DNA from: Pirellulaceae bacterium
GTDB lineage: Bacteria > Planctomycetota > Planctomycetia > Pirellulales > Thermoguttaceae
Assembly (NCBI GenBank): GCA_012744395.1
Contig: JAAYCB010000265.1
Location: 1-64,000, forward strand
DNA length: 64,000 nt
Direction: 5' to 3'
The notes under the pieces are model-generated. The model was not told the DNA's origin. It saw only the letters and a list, made by a program, of their open reading frames with translations, and did not search any database. The translations under genes were made by a program, and so were the position numbers. This document shows positions 1 through 10,364 of the stretch, piece by piece; the stretch's first letter is position 1; every line of letters starts with the position of its first letter.

Positions 1-747
1 CGCAACGGCCGGATCGGCAAAGTCGAGCGGGTGCTTTCGATCGTCCCCGGCGCCCCGGTCGGGCCCGGCCCCGGCTGGCAGCCGATGCCGGTCCCGGAGG
101 GTTTCGACTACGAGCTGTGGCTGGGCCCTGCCCCGAGCGCGCCGTATCACGCGGACCGCTGCCTGTACCGATTCCGTTACAACCTCGATTACTCCGGCGG
201 GCAGGTGACGAACAACGGTGCGCATTCGAACGACATCGTGCAGTGGGCGCTGGGAACCGACGGCACCGGGCCGGTGGAGTTTGAAGACTCAGGCTCCGCC
301 TGGCCTCCGGAAGGACATCTCTACAACACCGCGGTGACAACCAACTTCCGCGCGCTGTATGCCAATGGAGTGGAACTCGTCTGCCGGACGCAGAAACCCG
401 GGTTCGGCGTGCGATTCGAGGGGAGCGAAGGCTGGATTCAGTACGCGGAAGGGAAGCTCACGGCGCATCCGGAGTCGCTCGCCGATTCAGAGATCGGTGC
501 GGACGAAATCCACCTTCCCGTCAGCACGAACCACTACCGGAATTTCTTTGATTGCGTCAGGTCGCGTGAAGAACCGATCGAGCCGGTGGAAGTCGGCCAC
601 CGCACGGCAAGCGTCTGCCATCTGGGGAATATCGCGATGCAGCTCAAGCGCAAGCTGCGATGGGACCCGCAGGCGGAGCGCTTCCTCGACGATGACGAGG
701 CGAACCGAATGCTGCGGCGGCCTTACCGCGAGCCGTGGAGCTTGTAA
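1..747 (+). CDS. Gfo/Idh/MocA-family oxidoreductase, C-terminal part (5' end outside window)
   Basis: The frame is open from the first base and ends at TAA 745-747, so this is the last ~248 residues of a longer gene. It matches the C-terminal substrate-binding domain of planctomycete Gfo/Idh/MocA oxidoreductases: FDYELWLGPAP, then GAHSNDIVQWALG, and the late SREEPIEPVEVGHRTA segment usual near the end of these proteins. The same pattern recurs in the complete gene at 31805-33127. The Rossmann domain and the EKP motif lie upstream and cannot be seen. Substrate unknown; the family mostly acts on sugars or sugar derivatives with NAD(P). A GTG at 31 is internal, not a start. Confidence 0.9.
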   Translation, partial: RNGRIGKVERVLSIVPGAPVGPGPGWQPMPVPEGFDYELWLGPAPSAPYHADRCLYRFRYNLDYSGGQVTNNGAHSNDIVQWALGTDGTGPVEFEDSGSAWPPEGHLYNTAVTTNFRALYANGVELVCRTQKPGFGVRFEGSEGWIQYAEGKLTAHPESLADSEIGADEIHLPVSTNHYRNFFDCVRSREEPIEPVEVGHRTASVCHLGNIAMQLKRKLRWDPQAERFLDDDEANRMLRRPYREPWSL

Positions 748-778
748 TCGAGAGCTTGTGCGAGAGTCCCGTTCACCG

Positions 779-1001
779 TCACCGGATGCGAATCTCCTGA
801 CCGAAGACCTTCAGGATGAGGATGATCTCCAGCAGCACCAACGGCGCGGTGAACCAGACGAGCAACCCGGGCACTTCCCGGCGCTCCGAGCAGAAGGCTG
901 ATCCAGATGGCGGCGAAGACGGGCTCCTCGGCCAATGCAATGTCGCCGTCGTAAAGCCCCCACACAAGGAGGAGCCAGAGGATCAGAAAGGCAATACACA
1001 T
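779..1001 (-). pseudogene. Small hydrophobic membrane protein split by a frameshift
   Basis: Reading leftwards from ATG at 1001, the first frame gives MCIAFLILWLLLVWGLYDG and later FAAIWISLLLG, a plausible membrane hairpin, and then turns to Arg/His-rich noise. From about 885 a second minus-strand frame gives EVPGLLVWFTAPLVLLEIIL and ends KVFGQEIRIR with TGA at 779. Joined, the two make one coherent ~73-residue protein with three hydrophobic stretches. The switch lies near 875-895, in a GC-rich stretch. No family is recognised. It could be a decayed gene or an assembly/sequencing indel; the conserved look on both sides favours a recent event. It is convergent with the oxidoreductase end at 747. 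Confidence 0.5.
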
Positions 1002-1087
1002 CGCACATCGTGACGACCTTGAGATGAGCCAGGCTCGGTGAGTGGTTGCCCGCCGGAGCAATCTGTCGCCCCCGCGGCAACGAAGGG

Positions 1088-1093
1088 TATAAT
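1088..1093 (+). promoter_or_regulatory. Possible -10 box for the HtrA gene
   Basis: A perfect TATAAT sits 179 bp upstream of the chosen htrA start at 1272. No convincing -35 hexamer lies 16-18 bp upstream, so it is only a candidate. If real, it argues against the in-frame GTG at 1038. Confidence 0.3.
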
Positions 1094-1271
1094 GACGGGG
1101 TATCCCCCCGGCTGCCGATCCTCTTTTCCGAGCCGATCCGATGTCGTCGCCCGATCGCACTCCGCCGCCAGGTTTCGAAAACGCCCCGAGACTCGGGAAG
1201 AGGGCCTCCCCCGCACCCTTGCGGAGGAGCGATCGACCAACCGGGATTCCGCCCCCCCGCCGATCGTCGCG

Positions 1272-2438
1272 ATGGCCCCAGCCTCCGAATCCCGCTACGG
1301 CGAGTCGGGCCGGCCCTCGCTGCTCCGGCTGTCAACTTGGACGCTGCTGATGGCGATGCTCCTGGCACTGCTCGTACTCCCCAAGCTGGTGGAACGGATC
1401 CAGTACGCTGTGAGCCGAGGCGACCAGCGGGCCAAGGCCGAGGTGGCTCGCCAGGTGCTTGCGGAGTTTCCCGAGTCAACAACCCGCCTTGCCTATGTTG
1501 CCAAAAGCATCGCTCCAAGTGTCGTTGGCATTGAAACGGCGCAGCTTTCCGCGCCGTCGCCGACCGACGAGAGGGAACTGCTTTTTGGTGTTCCCGGCCT
1601 CCGCACGGAAGGGATGGGCTCGGGCGTGATTGTCGACGTGGCCGGTTACGTGGTGACCAACAACCATGTGATCGACCAGGCGGCTCAAATCACCGTCAAG
1701 ATGAGCGACGGCTCGAAGATCCGCGATGTCAAGGTCGTGGGGCGCGACCCGCTGACCGACCTGGCGTTGCTCAAGATGGAGGGCGGGCCGTTCCTGCCCG
1801 CACCCTGGGGCGACAGCGGCACGCTGGAGGTCGGCGACCCGGTCCTGGCGGTCGGCAACCCCTTCGGCCTCGATCGCACGGTCACGGCCGGGATTGTCAG
1901 CGCCACCGGGCGGCGAGCGCAAATCTCACCGCTCGCTCACCAGGATTTCCTGCAAACCGACGCCGCGATCAATCCCGGCAACAGCGGCGGCCCGCTGGTC
2001 AACATGCAGGGCGAAGTGGTGGGAATCAACACGGCGATCTACGGACGGCAGAACCTCGGCATCAGCTTCGCCATCCCCAGCCAGATCGCAAAACAGGTCT
2101 GCAACGGTTTGCGAAAGAATGGGCGCGTCGTCCGCGGCTGGCTCGGCGTGGCGATGCTCGACGTCAACGAGGCCGTGGCGGGGCAATTCGACCTGCAAGA
2201 GCGCTCCGGGGCGCTTGTCACGGAGGTCATTCCCCGTTCGCCCGCTGACAAGGGCGGTGTGCGGCGCTACGACGTGATTGTCGAATGGAACGGGCAGCCG
2301 GTGACGGCCGCGGCGGGCCTCAGCCGGGCGGTTGCCGATACGGAAGTCGGCTCGATTGCCACGATCGTCGTCGCCCGCAACAATTCGCGCCTGGAACTCG
2401 ACGTGCAAGTCGGCGAGCGCCCGCTGCAATTGGAGTAG
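1272..2438 (+). CDS. HtrA/Deg-type trypsin-like serine protease with one PDZ domain
   Basis: A 388-residue membrane-anchored periplasmic protease for quality control of damaged or misfolded envelope proteins. Residues ~18-40 form one transmembrane helix; a short linker leads into an S1C protease domain. The triad is visible: His132 in TNNHVID, Asp163 in DPLTDLALL, Ser238 in NPGNSGGPL. A single PDZ domain follows (from about GWLGVAMLDVN to the end). This DegS-like layout (anchor, protease, one PDZ) could indicate regulatory proteolysis rather than bulk degradation. ATG 1272 is chosen because it places the helix near the N-terminus; the frame stays open to a GTG at 1038, but that extra part has no protein-like character. 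Confidence 0.9.
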   Translation: MAPASESRYGESGRPSLLRLSTWTLLMAMLLALLVLPKLVERIQYAVSRGDQRAKAEVARQVLAEFPESTTRLAYVAKSIAPSVVGIETAQLSAPSPTDERELLFGVPGLRTEGMGSGVIVDVAGYVVTNNHVIDQAAQITVKMSDGSKIRDVKVVGRDPLTDLALLKMEGGPFLPAPWGDSGTLEVGDPVLAVGNPFGLDRTVTAGIVSATGRRAQISPLAHQDFLQTDAAINPGNSGGPLVNMQGEVVGINTAIYGRQNLGISFAIPSQIAKQVCNGLRKNGRVVRGWLGVAMLDVNEAVAGQFDLQERSGALVTEVIPRSPADKGGVRRYDVIVEWNGQPVTAAAGLSRAVADTEVGSIATIVVARNNSRLELDVQVGERPLQLE

Positions 2439-2612
2439 ACTGCAAGCTGCTGGCCGCAGCCTGGAGCGGTTCCAACGGGCACGAGCCGGGCGATTCCACG
2501 GCGAAACGCATGGCGCAGCAGACTTGTCGCCGGACGTGTCGGCCGTTCCCGACCGGCAAACGCGGAGACGGGTAGGAATTGCGCGACAGCTACCAGCCGC
2601 GGGGGCTAACCG

Positions 2613-2641
2613 TTGACACCCCATTAGGCTACCCATAGAAT
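2613..2641 (+). promoter_or_regulatory. Sigma70-type promoter upstream of acs
   Basis: TTGACA (2613-2618), a 17-bp spacer and TAGAAT (2636-2641). The -35 is perfect and the -10 matches at five of six positions. It ends 76 bp before the acs start, so it very probably drives acs. It is the best match to a housekeeping promoter in the window. Confidence 0.65.
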
Positions 2642-2717
2642 GCACGGTCCATATGACGGATACTGTCGGCACAAACCGGTTGACTATTAGTGTCTCGGAC
2701 CTGGAGGAAGCTCGATA

Positions 2718-4679
<1,962 letters not shown>

Positions 4680-4733
4680 TCGATCAGCCGGCGGAGGGCT
4701 GCCGGCTGCCGCCCCCGTTGGCCGCGAAGAGAG

Positions 4734-6860
4734 ATGGCACGTTCACGTCCCATGCCGCAATCCAGACGCCGCGATCCAGAGGTGCCCGGCAGCGGCCGGG
4801 GGCCGCGCTCGTCCTGGCTCTGGCCGGCGATTGCCGCGACGGGCTGGTTCTGGGCCGTGCAGATCGTGGCACTCCGCCAGCACTTGATCCTCTTCTACGA
4901 GACGATCGCGGGCGCCCCTCCGGCGTGGGGCGTGATGGCGACTTCGCGCCTGCACCTGGTTCTCGCCTTCTCGGGGGCGGTGCTGCTTGGCCTCGGCTGC
5001 CAGAGCGTCGGCAAAACGCTGAACAAGAGACTTCCTGCGGCGACCGGCTGGCTGCTTGTAGCCTGGTTCGTGCCCGTGTTCGACGTGCTGCGGCTTGGCG
5101 GCGTGGCGATTCCGCGGCCATTCTGGGAGCCGCTGTTGCTGGCGGGGGCGACGGGCGCGGCGGCCGCCCAGATCGCGGTGCATGTTCAGATGCCGCCGCG
5201 CTGGCGAGCGGCGTGGAACCGGCTGCCGCATTGGGCGATTGTCGCCGCGTGCGCCGCCAGCCTGGGCGCCTGGTGGTACATTCAAGGCTGCCGCGCCTAC
5301 GCGGACTACATGATCGGATTCGCCGATTTCGCCCAATTTGGCTGGCGCGTCGCCAGCACGTGGGACGGCCGCGGCCTGTTGAGCGAGACGCCGAGCCTGG
5401 GCCCGTTTTGGGACCACTTCAACCCGGTCCTGATCCTGTTTGCGCCGCTCTGGGGCGTTTGGCCCGATGCGCGGCTGTTTATCCTGATCCAGGCGCTGTG
5501 CCTGGCGGCGCCCGGATTGCTGGTCTACGCGATCGTTCGCCGCTGGGGCGGGACGCCGTGGACGGCCGCAACCTGGTCGTGCTCCTACCTAGCGCTGCCG
5601 GCGATTGGGCAGTTGAATCTGAACTACACCTACGGCTGGCATCCATCGAGCGTGGCGCTGGTGATGTTCTTCGCGGCCGCTGCACTGCTCCTGGGAGGTT
5701 CCCGCCGCTGGGCCGCGGCAGCCGGGCTGGTTGCCTGCGGTTGCCAGGAGGACGTGTTCGCCACGCTCGGGTGGTTCGCGTTCGTGATGGGGGTTGCGGC
5801 CTGGACCGAGGAGCGGCGCCGGGCCGCGGGCCGGGCTGGGCCGTCGCCGGCGGCCCGGCTTGCGCGGTGCATGCCGGCGCTCGTTTGGTGGGCCGTTGCC
5901 GGCGTGCTGGCCCTGGGGTTCCTGCTCGTCTTCCAATATGCCGGCTTCGCCGGCTTTCAAACGGGTCGATTCGCGACCCTGGGCGATTCGGTCGCTGAAA
6001 TCCTGCTCTCGCCGATCCTCCGCCCCGCCGTCTTCTGGGGCAACGTGTTTCGGCCCCGCTGCGTGTACTTCCTGCTGGCGCTGACGATCCCCTTGGGGTT
6101 GGCGAACGTGGCTCGCGGTTGGCCGTTCGCACTCGGCGCGGCCCTGCCGCTCGGCGTGCTGCTGGCGTGGGATTTCATTCCCGCGACGAGCATCGCCTTC
6201 CAGTATCACACGCTGATCGTGCCGCTGCTGATGCTTGGGGCGATTGCGGGCGCTGCCGGCATCGAGCCGGACGCGGGCCGATGCCCCAAGGAGGGCCCTC
6301 GCAAGCAGGCCGGCGACAGCGCGGACCGGGCGTTCTGGACGGACCGCGGCCTGTTGATTGGGGGAACCGCCGCGCTGGCGGCCTCGTTGACCGCTTCCTT
6401 GCCATTGGGAGCCATGCCCTGGAGCACGCCCACGCTGGTCGAGGCGGCCGCGGGGACTTATGTCGACGATCGGGGAGCTCCGCTGGCAGGCCGTCTCGAG
6501 CGGGGTTCCGCCGAGAATTCGCTGGTCAATGACCTCCTGGCGCGGATTCGGGACGAGGGAACAGCCATCTTGTCGACGGGCCGACTGGCGACCCACCTGT
6601 TGACAGTCGAGCGGCTGGAGGTGGCCGGATTCGCCCGTTCGCGCTGGGAAGCGATCCGGCGGGAAGTCGGGCCGGGGCGATCGCCGATCGAGCTGTTCGA
6701 TTGGGTTGTTTTGGACACCCGGGAACAATTCTGCCAGTCGCCCGAGGATATCCAGTTCCTGGCCGGCGAGGCTCGGGCCGCGGGCTATCAGCTGGTGCAG
6801 CAAGACCTTGGGATTCTGGTCTTCGTGAGGGGGCGGCGGTCGGCGGCCGTTCGACCGTAG
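4734..6860 (+). CDS. DUF2079 multi-pass membrane protein (GT-C-like)
   Basis: A 708-residue integral membrane protein with many hydrophobic helices. It carries the marks of the DUF2079 family: FDH-like FWDHFNPVLILFAPLW around residues 220-240, a GWHPSSVAL segment, and a conserved CQEDVFATLGW acidic turn. The large soluble C-terminal part (about 560-708) contains VVLDTREQF. DUF2079 proteins resemble GT-C glycosyltransferases, but their substrates are unknown. It starts 54 bp after acs and could be co-transcribed. ATG 4734 is preceded by GAAGAGAG; a second ATG eight codons downstream is also possible. Confidence 0.85.
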   Translation: MARSRPMPQSRRRDPEVPGSGRGPRSSWLWPAIAATGWFWAVQIVALRQHLILFYETIAGAPPAWGVMATSRLHLVLAFSGAVLLGLGCQSVGKTLNKRLPAATGWLLVAWFVPVFDVLRLGGVAIPRPFWEPLLLAGATGAAAAQIAVHVQMPPRWRAAWNRLPHWAIVAACAASLGAWWYIQGCRAYADYMIGFADFAQFGWRVASTWDGRGLLSETPSLGPFWDHFNPVLILFAPLWGVWPDARLFILIQALCLAAPGLLVYAIVRRWGGTPWTAATWSCSYLALPAIGQLNLNYTYGWHPSSVALVMFFAAAALLLGGSRRWAAAAGLVACGCQEDVFATLGWFAFVMGVAAWTEERRRAAGRAGPSPAARLARCMPALVWWAVAGVLALGFLLVFQYAGFAGFQTGRFATLGDSVAEILLSPILRPAVFWGNVFRPRCVYFLLALTIPLGLANVARGWPFALGAALPLGVLLAWDFIPATSIAFQYHTLIVPLLMLGAIAGAAGIEPDAGRCPKEGPRKQAGDSADRAFWTDRGLLIGGTAALAASLTASLPLGAMPWSTPTLVEAAAGTYVDDRGAPLAGRLERGSAENSLVNDLLARIRDEGTAILSTGRLATHLLTVERLEVAGFARSRWEAIRREVGPGRSPIELFDWVVLDTREQFCQSPEDIQFLAGEARAAGYQLVQQDLGILVFVRGRRSAAVRP

Positions 6861-6966
6861 GGCGGCCGGGCGGGCGTGGCCGGCTGCCCGCGCCAAGGGC
6901 GGACGCCCGGGAAAACGCCAACCAGCGGCGTCCCGCCGCTGGCATGGCAGCCGGTGGGCATGGCCG

Positions 6967-8685
6967 CTACGGCATCCCGCCCGGCATCCCGCCCGGCATC
7001 CCGCCTGCGCCCATCATTGCGGGGCCCCTGGGGATGATTTCGTACTCGACCGCCGGGGGCGGCGCGGGGCCGACCGACGCCACGGCGGTGGCCAATTTCT
7101 CGCGTGCCTCTTCGATCGCCTTCGCCAGATCGATGGTCGAGATCGGCCTGTTGTCCTTCTTCTCGTCGATCACGGCGAAACAGTCGTGGATCGGTGTGGA
7201 GAGTCTGGCGATCAGGTCCTTCTGTGCCTGCTGCCCGGCGATTGCCTCCAGTCCGTAAGGCGCTTCATTTCGCGAGGGCGTCTTCGACTTCTTGCCAAGT
7301 CCGATCAGCACGGCGCTGAGCCCTTCTTTGAATCGGCGGCGCAATCGATCAATCCGCCGCGTCTCCTCGGTGCTTGCCGGCGCGGCCATGCCGTAGCCCA
7401 TCCCCATGCCGAATTCAGCGTCCATGCCGTACGCGGACGAGGCCATGCCCCCCTCCGCCCCTGGCGGCATGCCGGCCCCGTAGCCCATGCCGCCGGGCGC
7501 GCCGGATTGACTCGCCGAGAGCTGCTCGTCGTGCAGCCGCTCACGCTCGATGTCGCATACGCTCACCGCGAGCATGCCCAGGGTGTGCAAGTACGCGTTC
7601 ATGTCGAGGCTCACGTTGCCCTGGTAGGCCACCTTTCCGAGAGCCTCGGCGGCCGCGTAGCGGAGAAACAGCGGACTTTCCGTCTCGGCAACGATGTTGC
7701 GGAAGACGTCGGCCAGGGCGGCCGGATTGCTGGCGCCACCCCATTCGGCGAGGGCTTCCACCGCCAGCGTCCGCATCCACGCGTGCCCCTCGTCGCTCCG
7801 CACCCGCTCCGGATCCCGCATCTTGGCCAGGGCGACCAAGGTCGAGATCGCCTCAAGGCTGATCGCCTGGAGATTGTTGCGGCTCTTCAGGGCCACGACA
7901 TGCCGGCAAATGCCGTTCAGCGCGCCAATCTTGACTTCGTCCGTCTGGGCCGGGTCCTGGAACACCGAGACCAGAAACGGCATCGCCTCGGCCAAGGGGA
8001 GCGGGGCCTGGGCGCCGGTGCCGGCTTCTTCCTGGTTCAGGTCCCCGATCATCAGGATCGCGTTGGAGCGGGCGGCCGGCGAGAAGTTCAAATCCATCCG
8101 CACCACGTTCTTCATGAAGTTCAGCACAAGCATCGCGAGATGGTCGTGCGCCTGATTCGCTCTCCCCGCCTTGTACGACATACTCAATTCGTTCCGCAGC
8201 TCGCGCCGGTAGCCCGCCACCTCGTGCTGGCGGTCGACATAAGTCCACCGCGCGAGCGCATAGCCATAGTAGTATTGGCGAAAGGCCTGCTCCTGGTCGG
8301 GCGGGATCGTGCCGTTGCGGAGACTCCTCTGGATGTTCGAGCGTTGCGCGCGGAATGCCTTCTCCTGCTCTTCGGTGACCACCGGGAGCTGCCGGAAGGG
8401 GGGGAGTATGCGCGGCTTGTCGGGCAGTGGGGGCTTTGCCGCAGCGTCGTCCGCGGGCTTTTCTTCCGCGGCGGACGGCTTGGGAACGGCCGCGGCAGGT
8501 TCTGGCGCGGCAGGTTCCGGCGCGGCCGCCTTCGCCGGCGAAGCGGCGTCTGGCGCAGCGGCCGCCGGTGCCTGGGCGGCGGCGAGCGTGCCGCCCGAGA
8601 CCACTACTAGTGCCAGCATGGCAGGCAACAAAGCCGTGCAGGCTGCCGCGCGGCGCGCAACATGACTACGTGGGGGGACACGCAT
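6967..8685 (-). CDS. Secreted HEAT-like repeat protein with Gly/Met-rich segments
   Basis: A 572-residue exported protein of unknown function. Signal peptide: residues ~1-38, ending near TLAAAQA. Next is an Ala/Pro-rich low-complexity linker (~40-90), then a helical region with HEAT-like units such as LRYAAAEALGKVAYQG and MRTLAVEALAEWGG. A Gly/Met/Ala-rich insert with repeated GMGYG and MPPGAEGGM follows, and the tail is three GGMP repeats (bases ~6967-7005). ATG 8685 has GGAG upstream and a good promoter at 8734-8763; an in-frame TTG lies five codons earlier. Such planctomycete proteins are often outer-surface or periplasmic scaffolds; that is inference. Confidence 0.8.
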   Translation of the reverse strand: MRVPPRSHVARRAAACTALLPAMLALVVVSGGTLAAAQAPAAAAPDAASPAKAAAPEPAAPEPAAAVPKPSAAEEKPADDAAAKPPLPDKPRILPPFRQLPVVTEEQEKAFRAQRSNIQRSLRNGTIPPDQEQAFRQYYYGYALARWTYVDRQHEVAGYRRELRNELSMSYKAGRANQAHDHLAMLVLNFMKNVVRMDLNFSPAARSNAILMIGDLNQEEAGTGAQAPLPLAEAMPFLVSVFQDPAQTDEVKIGALNGICRHVVALKSRNNLQAISLEAISTLVALAKMRDPERVRSDEGHAWMRTLAVEALAEWGGASNPAALADVFRNIVAETESPLFLRYAAAEALGKVAYQGNVSLDMNAYLHTLGMLAVSVCDIERERLHDEQLSASQSGAPGGMGYGAGMPPGAEGGMASSAYGMDAEFGMGMGYGMAAPASTEETRRIDRLRRRFKEGLSAVLIGLGKKSKTPSRNEAPYGLEAIAGQQAQKDLIARLSTPIHDCFAVIDEKKDNRPISTIDLAKAIEEAREKLATAVASVGPAPPPAVEYEIIPRGPAMMGAGGMPGGMPGGMP

Positions 8686-8733
8686 GGCAAAGGGCTCCAA
8701 AGCCGAATGGCATTGTCAACTTGGACAATTTCC

Positions 8734-8763
8734 ATGCTAGCCGCGCGATTTCCAGTATGTCAA
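8734..8763 (-). promoter_or_regulatory. Sigma70-type promoter for the secreted HEAT-like protein
   Basis: On the minus strand: TTGACA (complement of 8758-8763), an 18-bp spacer, and TAGCAT (complement of 8734-8739). It ends about 49 bp before ATG 8685, giving a short leader. A second TTGACA lies at the complement of 8714-8719, inside the presumed leader. Confidence 0.6.
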
Positions 8764-9149
8764 GTTTTTAAGCGCCAGCCCCCCCTGTAGGCGATGTTTG
8801 ACAGGGTCCAGGGTGTGGCCGTAAAGTGGTCTGATGGCGGGGGTACGCGAATCGGGCCAGCCAACCAGGAGTGTTGCGGCAATTGTGTCGGTTATGACGA
8901 TAGGGAACGCCCGGATTGGCCGAGTTTCAGAATCCTGGTGTCTGGGAAGGGACGGGTGGCAATCGCCGAGCGTGTAAGGCCTTTTTTTCGTCACTGAGAT
9001 TCCAGTTGTACAACGTTCAGGGCTCCGTTTCCAATGGCCAAGGGCGGCAAGACCGAATCTTTGGCTGAGCGCAGCGGGCGACTGCGACTTGGACCTTGCG
9101 CCATGGGTTCTGAACCTTGCCTTCCCTTGTGGATCGAGATTGGCTGCCC
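8764..9149. other. Intergenic region between divergent genes
   Basis: About 390 bp without a supportable gene. On the plus strand TTGACA at 8798-8803 and TAAAGT at 8822-8827 are 18 bp apart and may be a promoter directed towards the deacetylase, although its start is ~320 bp further on. Short open frames here show no recognisable protein. Confidence 0.5.
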
Positions 9150-10091
9150 ATGACGTTGCTCTACGAAGACCGGCGTTTTCTGAACCACGAGACCGGCGCG
9201 CATCCCGAGCGCGGCGCACGCATCCGCGGGCTGGGCGAGAAATTCGCCGAGGCCGGTCTTGCCGAGCGGGTCCGCCGAGTGACCGGATCGGAACTCTCGC
9301 GGTCGCGGCTCTCCCGCGTCCATTCCCTCGCCTATGCCGACGAGATCTGGGCATTGGCCAAATCGGGCGGCGGCGATGCCGATGCCGACACCGTGGTCAG
9401 CCCCGATTCGTATGGTGTGGCCATGCTGGCGGCCGGCTCGGTCTGCGACGCAACCGAACGGGTTGTCCGGGGCGAAGACACGCAAGCGCTCTGTCTGGTC
9501 CGCCCGCCGGGACACCACGCCCTGGTCAACCGCGCGATGGGGTTCTGCCTGTTCAACAATGTCGCCCTGGGCGCGATCACCGCTGTGGACGAGTTCGGGG
9601 TCGACCGGGTGCTGATCGTCGACTGGGACGTACACCACGGAAACGGCACCCAGCACACATTTTGGGAAGACCCCCGCGTCGGATTTCTCTCGATCCACCG
9701 CTTCCCCTTCTTCCCGGGAACCGGATACGAGGATGAGACGGGCGGCGGGCGGGGCGCCGGCACAACCCTCAACCTGCCCGTCCGCTTCGGCATCCCGCGG
9801 GCCGACTACCTCGATATCTTCGGCGACGCACTGGACCGCTTTGCCGCCAGGCTCCGACCCGAGATGATCTTCATCAGCGCCGGGTTCGACAACCATCGCG
9901 CCGATCCAGTCGCCGGGCTGTCGCTGGAAACCGAGGATTTCGGCGAATTGACCAACATGGTCCTCGATGTCGCCGCGACTTACGCGGCGGGCAGGGTGGT
10001 CAGCGTGCTCGAAGGCGGATATGATCCGGTGGTCCTGGCAGAGTGCCTCAAGGTCCACCTTGCCGAGATGGTCAGGCGGCAAGAGCCGTGA
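9150..10091 (+). CDS. Histone deacetylase-family amidohydrolase (AcuC/AphA type)
   Basis: A 313-residue zinc amidohydrolase that removes acetyl groups from lysine or polyamines; cytoplasmic. Visible signatures: HPERGARI near the N-terminus, the tandem catalytic histidines H122-H123 in RPPGHHA, zinc ligands D160 and H162 in DWDVHHGNGT and D247 in SAGFDNH, and the transition-state tyrosine Y291 in EGGYD. All key residues are present, so it should be active. Its closest resemblance is to class II-like bacterial deacetylases. ATG 9150 gives the normal family start; a TTG 11 codons upstream adds nothing family-like. A role in reversing Acs acetylation is possible but unproven. Confidence 0.93.
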   Translation: MTLLYEDRRFLNHETGAHPERGARIRGLGEKFAEAGLAERVRRVTGSELSRSRLSRVHSLAYADEIWALAKSGGGDADADTVVSPDSYGVAMLAAGSVCDATERVVRGEDTQALCLVRPPGHHALVNRAMGFCLFNNVALGAITAVDEFGVDRVLIVDWDVHHGNGTQHTFWEDPRVGFLSIHRFPFFPGTGYEDETGGGRGAGTTLNLPVRFGIPRADYLDIFGDALDRFAARLRPEMIFISAGFDNHRADPVAGLSLETEDFGELTNMVLDVAATYAAGRVVSVLEGGYDPVVLAECLKVHLAEMVRRQEP

Positions 10092-10364
10092 GCCGACCCG
10101 TCTGGGAGAAGGTTCAAGGTTCAACCTCCTGGTTCCCCAGCTCAGCTTTCCTGGTTCCCCAGTTCCAGCTTGGGAACCAGAGCCACCTGACCAACGATGG
10201 TTGTTCGTCATTCCAGGCGCCGCCTGGCGACGGCCACAAGCCAGCGCTGCCAAGCCGGAACTTGGGAGCGAGTCGGAGGCAAAAACTGAACCCTGAACCC
10301 CGGACCCTCAACCTTGACGCTGATTTCTTGCAGTCCCCGGTTTGCTTTCTTCAGGAGTCACGCC
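10092..10364. repeat. Intergenic spacer with GGTTCCC/GGGAACC palindrome
   Basis: The spacer contains CTGGTTCCC (10151-10159) and its exact inverted copy GGGAACCAG (10172-10180), plus a partial direct copy at 10130-10140. Related palindromes occur at 58069-58094 and 62094-62119. It looks like a dispersed intergenic repeat of planctomycete genomes able to fold as a hairpin; it may also end transcription of the deacetylase gene. Confidence 0.6.
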
